Source of the DNA: Bacillota bacterium
Lineage (GTDB): Bacteria > Bacillota > Clostridia > Christensenellales > SZUA-584
Assembly: GCA_023391105.1 (NCBI GenBank)
Contig: JAEWBO010000023.1
Location: 62,001 to 126,000 of the forward strand
Direction of reading: 5' to 3'
Length of the DNA: 64,000 nt
Positions 25,673 through 33,292 of the stretch are shown here, one piece after another (within the stretch, counting starts at the first letter, position 1; every line of letters starts with the position of its first letter). Made by a program: the position numbers and the translations under genes. The notes under the pieces were generated by a model. The model saw nothing but the letters and a program-made list of their open reading frames with translations, ran no database searches and was not told the origin of the DNA.

Positions 25673-28600
25673 TTATACTGCATCGCCTGTGCTTTTATGC
25701 TTTCTCGCCTGAGCAGCAATAATCCAAACGATGGCGCCGATGAGTGCAGCCGCCGCCACGATCCACCACCACGGGAAAGCTTGCGAATCGTCATACGTTT
25801 TGGGAACGCCTTCATCATCTATACTTACGTTCTGCTTATACTGCGCGGTTACGGTCAGATCACTCGTGATGCTGGCAAACGCTTTATCCCAGCCCGTGAA
25901 AGTATAGCCTGTGCGTGTCGGGCTAGCAGGCGCAATTGCCGCTGAGTTCCAGTTCACCGTCTGAACACTCAGCTCTTTTCCGTCAAAGTCCACAAACTTC
26001 ACCGTATATTTGTTGATCGCATACTGCGCCGTCACCGTGAGGTCGCTTGTGACTTTATCAAAAGCTTTATCCCAGCGCGCGAACGTAAAGCCCGTAAATG
26101 TCGGGCTGGCAGGCGCTGCCGCAGCCGCACCCCAATTCACCTTCTGCACGCTCAGCTCTCTGCCGTCGAAGTCCACAAACTTCACCGTATATGTATTGAT
26201 CGCGTACTGCGCCGTCACCGTCAAATTGCTCGTCACATTGTCAAACGCCTTATCCCAGCCTGTAAATGTGTAACCCTCTCTTGCGGGCGTTTTTTCAGGC
26301 GCTTCAGCCGCTTCACCATACAGAACGCCGTCCGTTCCAAGCACCGTACCATTATAGTCAAGGAACGTCACAGTATAGCCGTTCTTTATGTAGCTGGCCA
26401 CTGCGTCAATTTTCTCTTTCACATGGACGAGGCTGGTACTTTCCGTGTCATCGTATCCCTTCAGTATCCACTTATCAAACGCAAAACCTGTGATGCTGGG
26501 TGCGTCCACCATTTGTGCCGCAGCATTCCAGTTAACCTTTTGCTGATCGATCACTGTTGTACCATCCTGTTCATAGAAGGTCACATCGAACTGTTTGATA
26601 GCCCATACGGCATACAAATGTACAGTTGCTCCATCTGCATCTGTGAGGTTCTTAACACTTTCACCATCAGTATACTCGGCACTAGAGCCTTCCGCAGATG
26701 TCGCCCAGCCTGCAAAAGTATGCCCGGCCTTATAATAACCGTTGGCTGTAAGGTTTGATTCAATGTCATATGTGTGACTGCTGTCAGCCGTCACTCCGCC
26801 ATCGCCGCCATTTATATTGTATTTAACAATGTAATCATTTGCCTCCCACTTGGCAATAAGAGTCAAGTTTTTATCGACCTTATCTAAACCAAATCTCCAG
26901 ACCTGGCCGCAATGATTATCATACCATCCGACAAACGTATACCCTGTCTTTGTTGGATTCGCCGGTTTAATCACCTTGCCGCCGTGAGACACAGTTTGGC
27001 TATCAACGGGCGAACCGCCTTGCGAGTCAAACGCCACCGTGTGCACTTCGATCCATCTGGCATAAAGAGTTATATCGCCCTTGACTGGATACTGATCGAA
27101 ATTCCACGGCTGATATGTATTCTTTGATATTTTAAAAAGCCAGCAATCAAAGACATATCCCTCTTTCGACGGATTCGCCGGTTTTGTCACCTTGCCGCCG
27201 TCGGGCACAGTTTGGCTATCAACTGATGATCCGCCTTTTGAATCAAATGTAACCGTATGCTGCTCAATCCAGCGCGCATAAAGCGTGATATTATCCGTAA
27301 CTGTATTGGTGCTAAAATCCCAGTCTATCTTCTGAAAGCCTTGCTTATAATACCATCCATCAAATACATACCCCGCCTTGGTCGGGTCTGTCGGCTTGGT
27401 CACCTTGCCGCCGTCAGCAGTAAATTGAGGAGATACCGGTGTGCCACCTTCTGAGTCAAACGTGACTTTATTCAATTCGGTCCATCTGGCGCAAAGCGTG
27501 ATATCCTCATTGACCGTATTGGTGCTAAAATTCCAGTCTATCTGCTGACCGCAGTGGCTATAATACCATCCATCAAATACATACCCTGTTTTGGTCGGAT
27601 CAGTCGGTTTGGTCACTTTGCCGCCATCAGGCACAGTCTGACTATCAACTGATGATCCGCCTTTTGAATCAAAAGTCACCGTATGCTGCTCAATCCAGCG
27701 CGCATAAAGCTTGATATCACCTTTGACTTGATTATCAAAGTTCCAGTCTATCTTTTGATTGCCTTGCTTATAATAATACCATCCGTCAAACACATACCCT
27801 GTTCTGGTGGGGTCTGCCGGTTTGGTTGCCTTGCCGCCGTCAGGCACAGTCTGGCTGGCGACTTGGCTGCCGCCCGTTGAATTAAACGACACCGTATGCT
27901 GCTCAATCCAGCGCGCATAAAGCGTGATATTATCCGTAACTGTATTGGTGCTAAAATCCCAGTCTATCTTCTGAAAGCCTTGCTTATAATACCATCCGCT
28001 AAACGCATAACCCGTCTTGGTCGGATCAGCCGGCTTGGTTACCTTGCCGCCGTCAGCAATAAATTGAGGAGATACCGGTGTGCCACCTTCTGAGTCAAAC
28101 GTGACTTTATTCAATTCGGTCCATTTGGCGCATAGCGTAATATTTTTCGTCACCGTATTATTTTCAAAATCCCACAGAGTGTCGCCGTTATACCAGCCCG
28201 CAAACTCAGACCCCGTCTTGGTTGGGTCTGTCGGCTTGGTCACCTTGCCGCCGTCAGGTACATTCTGCTTAGGTACGACCGAGCCGCCCATTGAATTAAA
28301 GTTCACTTCATAAAGAACAAGTTTAAGCCATTGAGGATGGATTCTGTAGTTAATGCACTCATTTGTAGTGATTGTACGCGGATTCGTCTCGAGCGCGCCG
28401 CCTTTGTTTTCGACGTGTCTCCAATATTTCCAACCTTGATCTGCAACAAAGTCAATTTGTAATATCCAGCCTGCGTGATAATCGTAAGTAGCTTCGTCAT
28501 CGTCGCTAAGCAGTTTTGGATTGGGATCAGACGATCCAGGCTCGTAATAAGACACCTTTATATCGCCATGATCACCGCCTTGTCCTTGTCCGTTTGCGCC

Positions 28601-28759
28601 ATGATGCGTAACCGTAAATTTTTCCGTCGGAGGAGCTGGAGGCTTAGAATTCACCGTTATGTCAGCGTCCATCACTTCATTCTCAGCAAACACTGTTGTC
28701 GGCACCAAGGCAATAACCATCAGCATTGCAATTAAAAAAGCAATTAATTTCTTTTTCAT
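25673..28759 (-). CDS. InlB B-repeat surface protein, membrane-anchored (1028 aa)
   Basis: Start at the ATG at 28759; the open frame up to 28915 is actually the riboswitch. Signal peptide MKKKLIAFLIAMLMVIALVPTTVFA. About a dozen InlB B-type repeats of roughly 71 residues follow, built on TVPDGGKVTKPTDPTKTGYVFDGWYY-like cores. Several are almost identical, and one pair of segments is duplicated 639 bp apart. Three B-repeats with the KAFDNVTSNLTVTAQY core close the stalk. The end reads AFPWWWIVAAAALIGAIVWII plus a basic tail, sharing FPWWWI with the 1102-residue protein. There is no LPxTG. The likely role is a long surface stalk or adhesin; the repeat type alone does not prove binding. Confidence 0.87.
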   Translation of the reverse strand: MKKKLIAFLIAMLMVIALVPTTVFAENEVMDADITVNSKPPAPPTEKFTVTHHGANGQGQGGDHGDIKVSYYEPGSSDPNPKLLSDDDEATYDYHAGWILQIDFVADQGWKYWRHVENKGGALETNPRTITTNECINYRIHPQWLKLVLYEVNFNSMGGSVVPKQNVPDGGKVTKPTDPTKTGSEFAGWYNGDTLWDFENNTVTKNITLCAKWTELNKVTFDSEGGTPVSPQFIADGGKVTKPADPTKTGYAFSGWYYKQGFQKIDWDFSTNTVTDNITLYARWIEQHTVSFNSTGGSQVASQTVPDGGKATKPADPTRTGYVFDGWYYYKQGNQKIDWNFDNQVKGDIKLYARWIEQHTVTFDSKGGSSVDSQTVPDGGKVTKPTDPTKTGYVFDGWYYSHCGQQIDWNFSTNTVNEDITLCARWTELNKVTFDSEGGTPVSPQFTADGGKVTKPTDPTKAGYVFDGWYYKQGFQKIDWDFSTNTVTDNITLYARWIEQHTVTFDSKGGSSVDSQTVPDGGKVTKPANPSKEGYVFDCWLFKISKNTYQPWNFDQYPVKGDITLYARWIEVHTVAFDSQGGSPVDSQTVSHGGKVIKPANPTKTGYTFVGWYDNHCGQVWRFGLDKVDKNLTLIAKWEANDYIVKYNINGGDGGVTADSSHTYDIESNLTANGYYKAGHTFAGWATSAEGSSAEYTDGESVKNLTDADGATVHLYAVWAIKQFDVTFYEQDGTTVIDQQKVNWNAAAQMVDAPSITGFAFDKWILKGYDDTESTSLVHVKEKIDAVASYIKNGYTVTFLDYNGTVLGTDGVLYGEAAEAPEKTPAREGYTFTGWDKAFDNVTSNLTVTAQYAINTYTVKFVDFDGRELSVQKVNWGAAAAAPASPTFTGFTFARWDKAFDKVTSDLTVTAQYAINKYTVKFVDFDGKELSVQTVNWNSAAIAPASPTRTGYTFTGWDKAFASITSDLTVTAQYKQNVSIDDEGVPKTYDDSQAFPWWWIVAAAALIGAIVWIIAAQARKHKSTGDAV
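27257..28093 (-). repeat. Near-identical internal duplications in the 1028-aa gene
   Basis: The segment at 27257-27454 recurs at 27896-28093, offset 639 bp (three 71-codon units), with only about a dozen differences by eye. A related partial copy begins at 27683. The high DNA identity, not just protein similarity, shows recent expansion or gene conversion of the repeat units. Confidence 0.85.
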
Positions 28760-28792
28760 TTCTTTTCTTCCTTTCTTTTTTGCGGCTAAAAT

Positions 28793-28892
28793 AAAAAAGC
28801 CGCACCTAGCTTCTGCGGCGGCCGAACGGTCGTTGCGCAACAGCGCGTTAGACTTCAGGCTTTGCGTCCCCGGCTTTCGCACAGGTTTGCTT
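28793..28892 (-). promoter_or_regulatory. c-di-GMP-I riboswitch D with terminator
   Basis: Minus strand AGCAAACC, P2 with GCGAAAGC, GGGGACGCAAAGCC, a P3 arm with GTCTAACGCG, then CGTTCGGCC. The terminator at 28793-28822 is GCCGC, an 11-nt loop and GCGGC followed by TTTTTTATTTT. It stands 34 bp upstream of the 1028-residue gene's start codon. The rest of the 28893-29050 leader shows no gene. Confidence 0.9.
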
Positions 28893-29052
28893 TTCTCGGC
28901 TGGCTTGCCTATCAATAGAATTGATCAGGGTGGTCTTGCCATTCAGATACGCTCCTCCAATTTTTCTCCCCAACAACGAAGGCCCTTGCCCTCTACCCCA
29001 ACCAAATAACCGATTTCTCGGCAACTGTTAGCCTTTTTCTATACCTAAAACC

Positions 29053-29080
29053 ATTCTAACATTGCGCCAACTAGCGTCAA
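29053..29080 (-). promoter_or_regulatory. Promoter for riboswitch D and the 1028-aa gene
   Basis: Minus strand TTGACG (29075-29080), 16 bp, TAGAAT (29053-29058). Leader of about 290 nt to the start codon. Confidence 0.6.
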
Positions 29081-29207
29081 TTTCTATTATTGCTAATTTC
29101 TGTCGATTTATTTGTCCTTTTTTGGCTGAGAATATCATTTTAAAAAAACACACATGTTCGCTGTTATTCGGCCATATAAATATGTAAGAAAGATGCCGGA
29201 GGAAAGA

Positions 29208-30068
29208 ATGGAAAGCATCCAAAGATCGGTCATGATGCTAAAGTCGGACAGCGCTGCGCACATGGATCAGAAAAACCAAGCTGTCTTAAAATTGCAATCT
29301 TCTAAGGAAGGTCTCGTGGTTGATTTATCTGCGCCTTCTCTTCCCTCACAGGATTTCGGGCTCTATCTTTTCGACAAAGACAAGAATGACCGTTTTGCGG
29401 GTGAAATCAAAAAAGGTCAGCTACAAACAACGATATCGGCCATGCCACTTCATTCAGTAATCGGCGCCGCCGTGATCGAACGCGATACACTTATCTTTTA
29501 TCTCAAATCTACCGGTCCGCATTGGACGGATATTGCCGCACGCTTTAAATTTGCGCATGCAGCCCCGCCGCCTGCACCGAAAATGACTGAACAGGCGCCT
29601 AAAATAATCACGCCGCAGCCTGAAGCGCCGCCCATGAATGAACCGCCCATGAATGAACCGCCCATGAATGAGCAGGAAATTATGGAACCCAGCGAAAGGG
29701 AAGAACAAGCAGAGCCGGAGCCATCCGATATTCCCGGCGTCTGCGATACCTGCCCGCATGTGATCCGTCAGGACAGAATAAACCCGTTTCCCTCCGCTTT
29801 TCCGAACAGCGAATGGGTGAAAATATCCTACCCCGGGCCTACCGGCTGGTGGCATTATATTTCTGGAAAAATACGCAGCGGCGATACCGTCATCGCCAAA
29901 GTACTGGGCGTTCCCGGTGAATACGGCATGGCCCCCCCCATATGGCTTGAAGGCTTCGGTACTTACATGCGCTGCGCCACACCAGATGCCGGTGGATACT
30001 GGCTTATGTTTCAGGATGCAGAGACAGGAGAGGTTCTGGACATGGGTCTATCTCCACGTGGTGGGTGA
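29208..30068 (+). CDS. Hypothetical protein with Pro/Glu-rich linker
   Basis: 286 residues from the ATG at 29208, chosen because GGAGG lies 5 bp upstream; the frame is open back to 29154. I do not recognise a named family. An N-terminal domain of about 110 residues contains FGLYLFDKDKNDRFAGEI. A linker rich in Pro, Glu and Met includes three PPMNE units encoded by exact 15-bp repeats. The C-terminal domain of about 110 residues has the paired cysteines VCDTCPHV and aromatic-rich stretches (GPTGWWHYISGKI, GGYWLMFQDAETGEV). There is no signal peptide or membrane segment. It is divergent from the 1028-residue surface protein gene and overlaps the veg-like gene tail to tail. Confidence 0.75.
   Translation: MESIQRSVMMLKSDSAAHMDQKNQAVLKLQSSKEGLVVDLSAPSLPSQDFGLYLFDKDKNDRFAGEIKKGQLQTTISAMPLHSVIGAAVIERDTLIFYLKSTGPHWTDIAARFKFAHAAPPPAPKMTEQAPKIITPQPEAPPMNEPPMNEPPMNEQEIMEPSEREEQAEPEPSDIPGVCDTCPHVIRQDRINPFPSAFPNSEWVKISYPGPTGWWHYISGKIRSGDTVIAKVLGVPGEYGMAPPIWLEGFGTYMRCATPDAGGYWLMFQDAETGEVLDMGLSPRGG
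29628..29672 (+). repeat. Three exact or near-exact 15-bp tandem repeats
   Basis: The unit CCGCCCATGAATGAA occurs three times in a row inside the linker of the hypothetical protein, encoding PPMNE each time. The last unit differs at its final base. Copy number may vary between strains by slippage. Confidence 0.85.
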
Positions 30069-30267
30069 GCACCTCCGAATATGAGAAGCAGTACCGCCTT
30101 TTGTAGCCATGCTCTTTGACAAGTACAGTAAACACTTCAGGATAAAGCCCGTCGATAATGCCGCCGAGCTCAATACCCCCGCGCCGCCCATACCGTGTCC
30201 GAAGCGTCACACGCACACCTTTGCTGCTGCGCATCTGCTGTCTGATCGCATCGAGGCTGTCGTTCAT
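30004..30267 (-). CDS. Veg-like protein (DUF1021)
   Basis: 87 residues. The central part GVRVTLRTRYGRRGGIELGGIIDGLYPEVFTVLVKEHGYKRRYCFSYSEVLTHHVEI lines up with Veg of Bacillus (GKRLTLKANGGRRK...GIL...YPSVFVI...RVSYSYTDILT...VEL) as I remember it. Veg is a small SH3-like protein that stimulates biofilm formation in Bacillus; its mechanism is not settled. The 3' end overlaps the hypothetical gene on the other strand by 65 bp. The ribosome binding site is weak (GGCGGTG). A biofilm-linked gene next to c-di-GMP-controlled surface proteins is suggestive, no more. Confidence 0.75.
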   Translation of the reverse strand: MNDSLDAIRQQMRSSKGVRVTLRTRYGRRGGIELGGIIDGLYPEVFTVLVKEHGYKRRYCFSYSEVLTHHVEIDPCPEPLLSLHPET

Positions 30268-30538
30268 TTTCTTCGCACCGCCTTTATATTATGATTAGGA
30301 AGCACTGATTAATCCGGTATACTGCATTGCCGGAAGATTTGACCAGAGCCTCCTTGGGATAGTCCTATCATTCCCATTTTTTATTAACATTATCCTTGAT
30401 GATGTTCGGCGCTCCTTTTTTTGAATATTTCCTAATTAATTTGTGCATAATATTGCGTCTTGATCATAGCAATATGTGCGTATGCCCATTATCATTCCCC
30501 GTCGTTCTTGCATAATTGTTATATTGAACGAATAAAAC

Positions 30539-30568
30539 TTATCCCACTTATCCACATGGTTGTCCACA
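30539..30568 (+). promoter_or_regulatory. Cluster of three DnaA-box-like 9-mers
   Basis: TTATCCCAC (30539), TTATCCACA (30548, perfect consensus) and TTGTCCACA (30560, one mismatch) lie in the same orientation within 30 bp. AT-rich sequence follows to about 30720. It sits in the 560-bp gene-free stretch between the veg-like gene and the PfkB kinase. No dnaA or dnaN is present. It could be a DnaA-titration or regulatory site, or origin-proximal. The rest of the stretch shows no gene. Confidence 0.45.
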
Positions 30569-30829
30569 ACATGTGAAAAAACGAGCATGAGAGACTATCC
30601 GCATGATCATAACTTTCCTGCAAAATTTGAAAAATGTATAAAGAAAATATTTTGTCGATTCTTGTAGCCTCTATGTCATGCATATTTATACACTGCTGAT
30701 TTTTTTACATACCAGACTTAAAATATGACGGTTTAAGAACCTGCTTTTTTAAAAGTATATACACCAAGAATGTGTTATAATAGACATGTATCTTATCAGG
30801 CGAAAATTTCGGATTATTACAGTTGGTAT

Positions 30830-31981
30830 ATGATGATAGAGTATGAAATTGTTGTGGCCGGGCATATCTGTCTCGATTTGAGCCCCGCTTTTGATTCCAC
30901 CCAGCCGCAAAGCGTCAGCACGCTTTTCCGGCCCGGACGGCTCATCAATACGAGCGGCATGACGGTATCCACCGGAGGGGCGGTATCCAATACGGGTTTT
31001 GCCATGTCGAAAATGGGAATTCGCGTGCTTCCCATGGCAAAAATCGGTGATGATCCGTTTGGCAGACTCATATCCGATATTTCGAACACTGAAACCGGAA
31101 GCGCGATTCACCTACAGCCAGGCGTTCAGACATCTTACTCCATCGTGCTGTCCCCGCCCGGTATCGACCGCATCATTCTTCATGATCCGGCAGGAAATAA
31201 TGCATTCACGTCAGATGATATTGATTATCGCTCAATTAAAAGCGCGTCATTCTTCCACTTCGGGTACCCGCCGCTCATGAAAAGAATGTACGAAAACGAT
31301 GGGGCTGAACTGGCACGCATGTTCTCTCGCGCGAAGCTGCAGGGTGCCGTGACCTCTTTGGATATGGCTTTGCCGGACGCGGCCAGTGAATCGGGCCGGG
31401 TCAACTGGTTGTCGATTCTGGAAAAGACATTACCTTTCGTGGATCTTTTTTTGCCCAGTGTTGAGGAAGCGCTTTTCATGCTCGACCGTGCCGAATATGA
31501 CAGGATAGCAAGCCGTCTCTCGGGCGATGAGTTCACACAGCATTTAGATTTCGGAAAAATCCGAGAGCTGGGCACAAAGATACTCAGCTTAGGGTCCAAA
31601 CTTGCGCTCATAAAATGCGGCGCACACGGTATCTATTTGCGAACTGCCGGGGAAAGCCGCATGGCTCAGATCGGCAAAGAGCGTTGGGCAAACAGAGAAT
31701 TGTTTCAGCCGACCTATCGTGTGGAAAACTTCAAGTCAGCACTTGGCGGCGGCGATACCACCATCGCAGGCTTTATCTCTGCGATGATACGCGGTTTTGC
31801 CTTGGAGGACTGTGCACGAACCGCATGTCTTTGCGGCGCCCTTTGCTGCACAACGTATGACGCCATCAGCGCCATCCGCCCAATTGAACAGATAAGCGAA
31901 CTAAAGGAGAAAGGGCTCAATGCCACGCAGCTCCCATCGGGATACTTACGCTACAGTGAAAAGGAAAGGTTGTTCTTATAA
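30830..31981 (+). CDS. PfkB-family carbohydrate kinase
   Basis: 383 residues from the ATG at 30830. The ribokinase fold is shown by IVVAGHICLDLSP at the N-terminus, GGAVSNTGFAMSKMGIRVLPMAKIGDDPFG (the first PfkB signature), and KSALGGGDTTIAGFISAMIRGF near residue 300, the ATP-binding and catalytic-base region (GAGD in most members, here GGGD). It phosphorylates a sugar or nucleoside; which one is not clear. The start has no strong Shine-Dalgarno. A 15-codon frame beginning at 30786 ends in ATGA overlap with this ATG, so reinitiation is possible. Followed by a small membrane protein gene overlapping by one base. Confidence 0.85.
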   Translation: MMIEYEIVVAGHICLDLSPAFDSTQPQSVSTLFRPGRLINTSGMTVSTGGAVSNTGFAMSKMGIRVLPMAKIGDDPFGRLISDISNTETGSAIHLQPGVQTSYSIVLSPPGIDRIILHDPAGNNAFTSDDIDYRSIKSASFFHFGYPPLMKRMYENDGAELARMFSRAKLQGAVTSLDMALPDAASESGRVNWLSILEKTLPFVDLFLPSVEEALFMLDRAEYDRIASRLSGDEFTQHLDFGKIRELGTKILSLGSKLALIKCGAHGIYLRTAGESRMAQIGKERWANRELFQPTYRVENFKSALGGGDTTIAGFISAMIRGFALEDCARTACLCGALCCTTYDAISAIRPIEQISELKEKGLNATQLPSGYLRYSEKERLFL

Positions 31982-32145
31982 TGAGTATAAAGGAAAAGCT
32001 AAGGTCTACACTCGATCGCATACGTAATCCGGAGCGGGATGAAAACGAAAAGGCGTTTATGAACGACCTCGGGTTTAAACGGCTGCTGTTTTTTGTTCCA
32101 TTTCTTATCGCAGCTTTGATATTCTTTCTTCTGTCGTTGAAATAA
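31981..32145 (+). CDS. Small single-pass membrane protein (54 aa)
   Basis: 54 residues: a charged N-terminal half (MSIKEKLRSTLDRIRNPERD...) and one hydrophobic segment near the C-terminus (LLFFVPFLIAALIFFLLSL). Its ATG shares a base with the kinase's TAA stop (TAATG), implying translational coupling. I do not recognise a family. Orientation is probably N-in with a short outside tail. Confidence 0.65.
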   Translation: MSIKEKLRSTLDRIRNPERDENEKAFMNDLGFKRLLFFVPFLIAALIFFLLSLK

Positions 32146-32218
32146 CAGGCATATGCCCTTTATTTGCACTGTAAAATATGTTATAATGTATCATATCGCT
32201 TAAATGGGTGGTGTAGAC

Positions 32219-32590
32219 ATGGATGTAAGTGAATCCTTGGAAATGTATCTGGAAGCAATTCTTGAGCTGGAGGCAAAAAACAGCGTGGTGCGATCAGTGG
32301 ATATCGCACGCTTTTTGGGTGTCACCAAGCCCAGCGTCAACCGAGCGATGAGCAACTTAAAAAAAGAAGGGTATATCAATCAGGAGCCCTACGGTGATAT
32401 CGCGTTCACGGAAAAAGGACGCAGCAAAGCCAACTCGATTCACGAGCTTCATCACGTAATCACTGATTTTCTGATTAAATCACTGGGCATTGATGTCGCG
32501 GTCGCTGAAGCCGATGCCTGTCGCATGGAGCATGTGATTTCGTCGGAAACCGTTAAGGCCATAAAAGCCTATTTGAGATCACAGCCGTAA
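32219..32590 (+). CDS. DtxR/MntR-family metal-dependent repressor
   Basis: 123 residues from the ATG at 32219 (GGTGG 7 bp upstream). The winged helix reads VRSVDIARFLGVTKPSVNRAMSNLKKEGYI. In length it resembles MntR, lacking the DtxR SH3-like domain. The metal-site residues, however, fit the iron-sensing DtxR/IdeR pattern: M9 in LEMYLE, and C101, E104, H105 in ACRMEHVIS (DtxR M10, C102, E105, H106; MntR has Glu where the Cys is). I therefore favour Fe(II) over Mn(II). Target genes are not evident nearby. It converges with the small Cys-rich protein gene 4 bp away. Confidence 0.85.
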   Translation: MDVSESLEMYLEAILELEAKNSVVRSVDIARFLGVTKPSVNRAMSNLKKEGYINQEPYGDIAFTEKGRSKANSIHELHHVITDFLIKSLGIDVAVAEADACRMEHVISSETVKAIKAYLRSQP

Positions 32591-32594
32591 AAGC

Positions 32595-32750
32595 TTATTC
32601 GTACATCTCAAGGCTCTGCTGGCAATCGTTGCAGTACCCGCTGTTCATGTCGTAGCAATTCTGGCACATGTATGCGTTGCAGCCCCTGCAGTTTTGCATC
32701 GAGCGAGATTCCATAGTTTTTTTACAGCCTGAGCAGTTCATGTTAGACAT
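32595..32750 (-). CDS. Small four-CxxC cysteine-rich protein (51 aa)
   Basis: 51 residues with four CxxC pairs: CSGC (6/9), CRGC (21/24), CQNC (29/32) and CNDC (39/42). It starts MSNMNCSGCKK and ends SLEMYE. RBS AAAGGCGG 8 bp before the ATG. The pattern suggests two zinc knuckles, a small zinc-ribbon-like protein. I do not recognise a named family. It converges on the DtxR-type repressor; whether the two are functionally linked through metals is unknown. Confidence 0.7.
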   Translation of the reverse strand: MSNMNCSGCKKTMESRSMQNCRGCNAYMCQNCYDMNSGYCNDCQQSLEMYE

Positions 32751-32868
32751 ATACTATCCGCCTTTCATTTTGCTGCTTATTAGTATCTGCATCAATTGCA
32801 CTTTCATACTTTTGTTTTTCATAATTCATCATTCACAGTGATTCACAGCAATTTAGACAAATTATTAG

Positions 32869-32897
32869 TTGTCAGTGCGAATCAACGATGGTATAAT
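32869..32897 (+). promoter_or_regulatory. Promoter of rpsF-ssb-rpsR
   Basis: TTGTCA (32869-32874), 17 bp, TATAAT (32892-32897). Leader of about 95 nt to the rpsF start. Confidence 0.85.
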
Positions 32898-32948
32898 CAT
32901 TCGATGTAGCGTCTTTCTTGCTCTGCACGTTTTGATGCAGGGCCAACA

Positions 32949-32974
32949 TCCGGCTGCAGGAAACCTGTGTCGGA
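32949..32974 (+). promoter_or_regulatory. Possible S6:S18-binding leader hairpin
   Basis: TCCGGCTGCAGG-AAA-CCTGTGTCGGA folds into a hairpin with a bulged base near a CCG, about 12 nt before the rpsF ribosome binding site. In many bacteria the S6:S18 complex binds a bulged stem with a conserved CCG in the rpsF leader and represses its own operon. Fit to that motif is judged by eye only. Confidence 0.4.
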
Positions 32975-32996
32975 GAGTCCAAAAGGGAGGTAGAAA

Positions 32997-33278
32997 ATGA
33001 ATAAGTACGAAAGCATGTATATTTTGAAGCCAGACTTAGACGAGGAATCGCGCAAAGCGCTGATCGAGAAATTCTCCGCACTCGTCACGGACAACGGCGG
33101 ACAAATTGAGAAAGTCGACGAGTGGGGGCAAAGAAAGCTCGCATACGAAATCGACTACATCAAAGAAGGTTACTATGTGCTCATGACTTTTGAAGCACCA
33201 TCTGAGTTGCCTTTAGAGCTTGAACGTAATTACAACATCAGCGACAGTGTACTAAGATATAATGTGATAAGACTGTAA
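32997..33278 (+). CDS. rpsF: 30S ribosomal protein S6
   Basis: 93 residues. It begins MNKYESMYILKPDLDEESRKALIEKFSALV and contains WGQRKLAYEIDYIKEGYYVLMTFEAP, both standard for bacterial S6, which binds S18 on the 30S platform. RBS GGGAGG 7 bp upstream. First gene of rpsF-ssb-rpsR, the usual Bacillota arrangement. Confidence 0.98.
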   Translation: MNKYESMYILKPDLDEESRKALIEKFSALVTDNGGQIEKVDEWGQRKLAYEIDYIKEGYYVLMTFEAPSELPLELERNYNISDSVLRYNVIRL

Positions 33279-33292
33279 AGGCGGTTTGTATT

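Noticed and set aside
19103..28759. Repeats in the surface proteins as a CRISPR array or tandem non-coding repeat
   Set aside because: The repeats keep the reading frame over 70-80 codon units and encode the InlB fold; spacing and length do not fit CRISPR.
28760..28915. N-terminal extension of the 1028-aa surface protein
   Set aside because: The codons translate a c-di-GMP riboswitch; the signal peptide begins at 28759.
30786..30833. 15-codon leader frame coupled to the PfkB start
   Set aside because: It ends in ATGA overlap with the kinase start, but the -10 box is only four bases before it and no convincing -35 is found, so translation is doubtful; mentioned only as a possibility.
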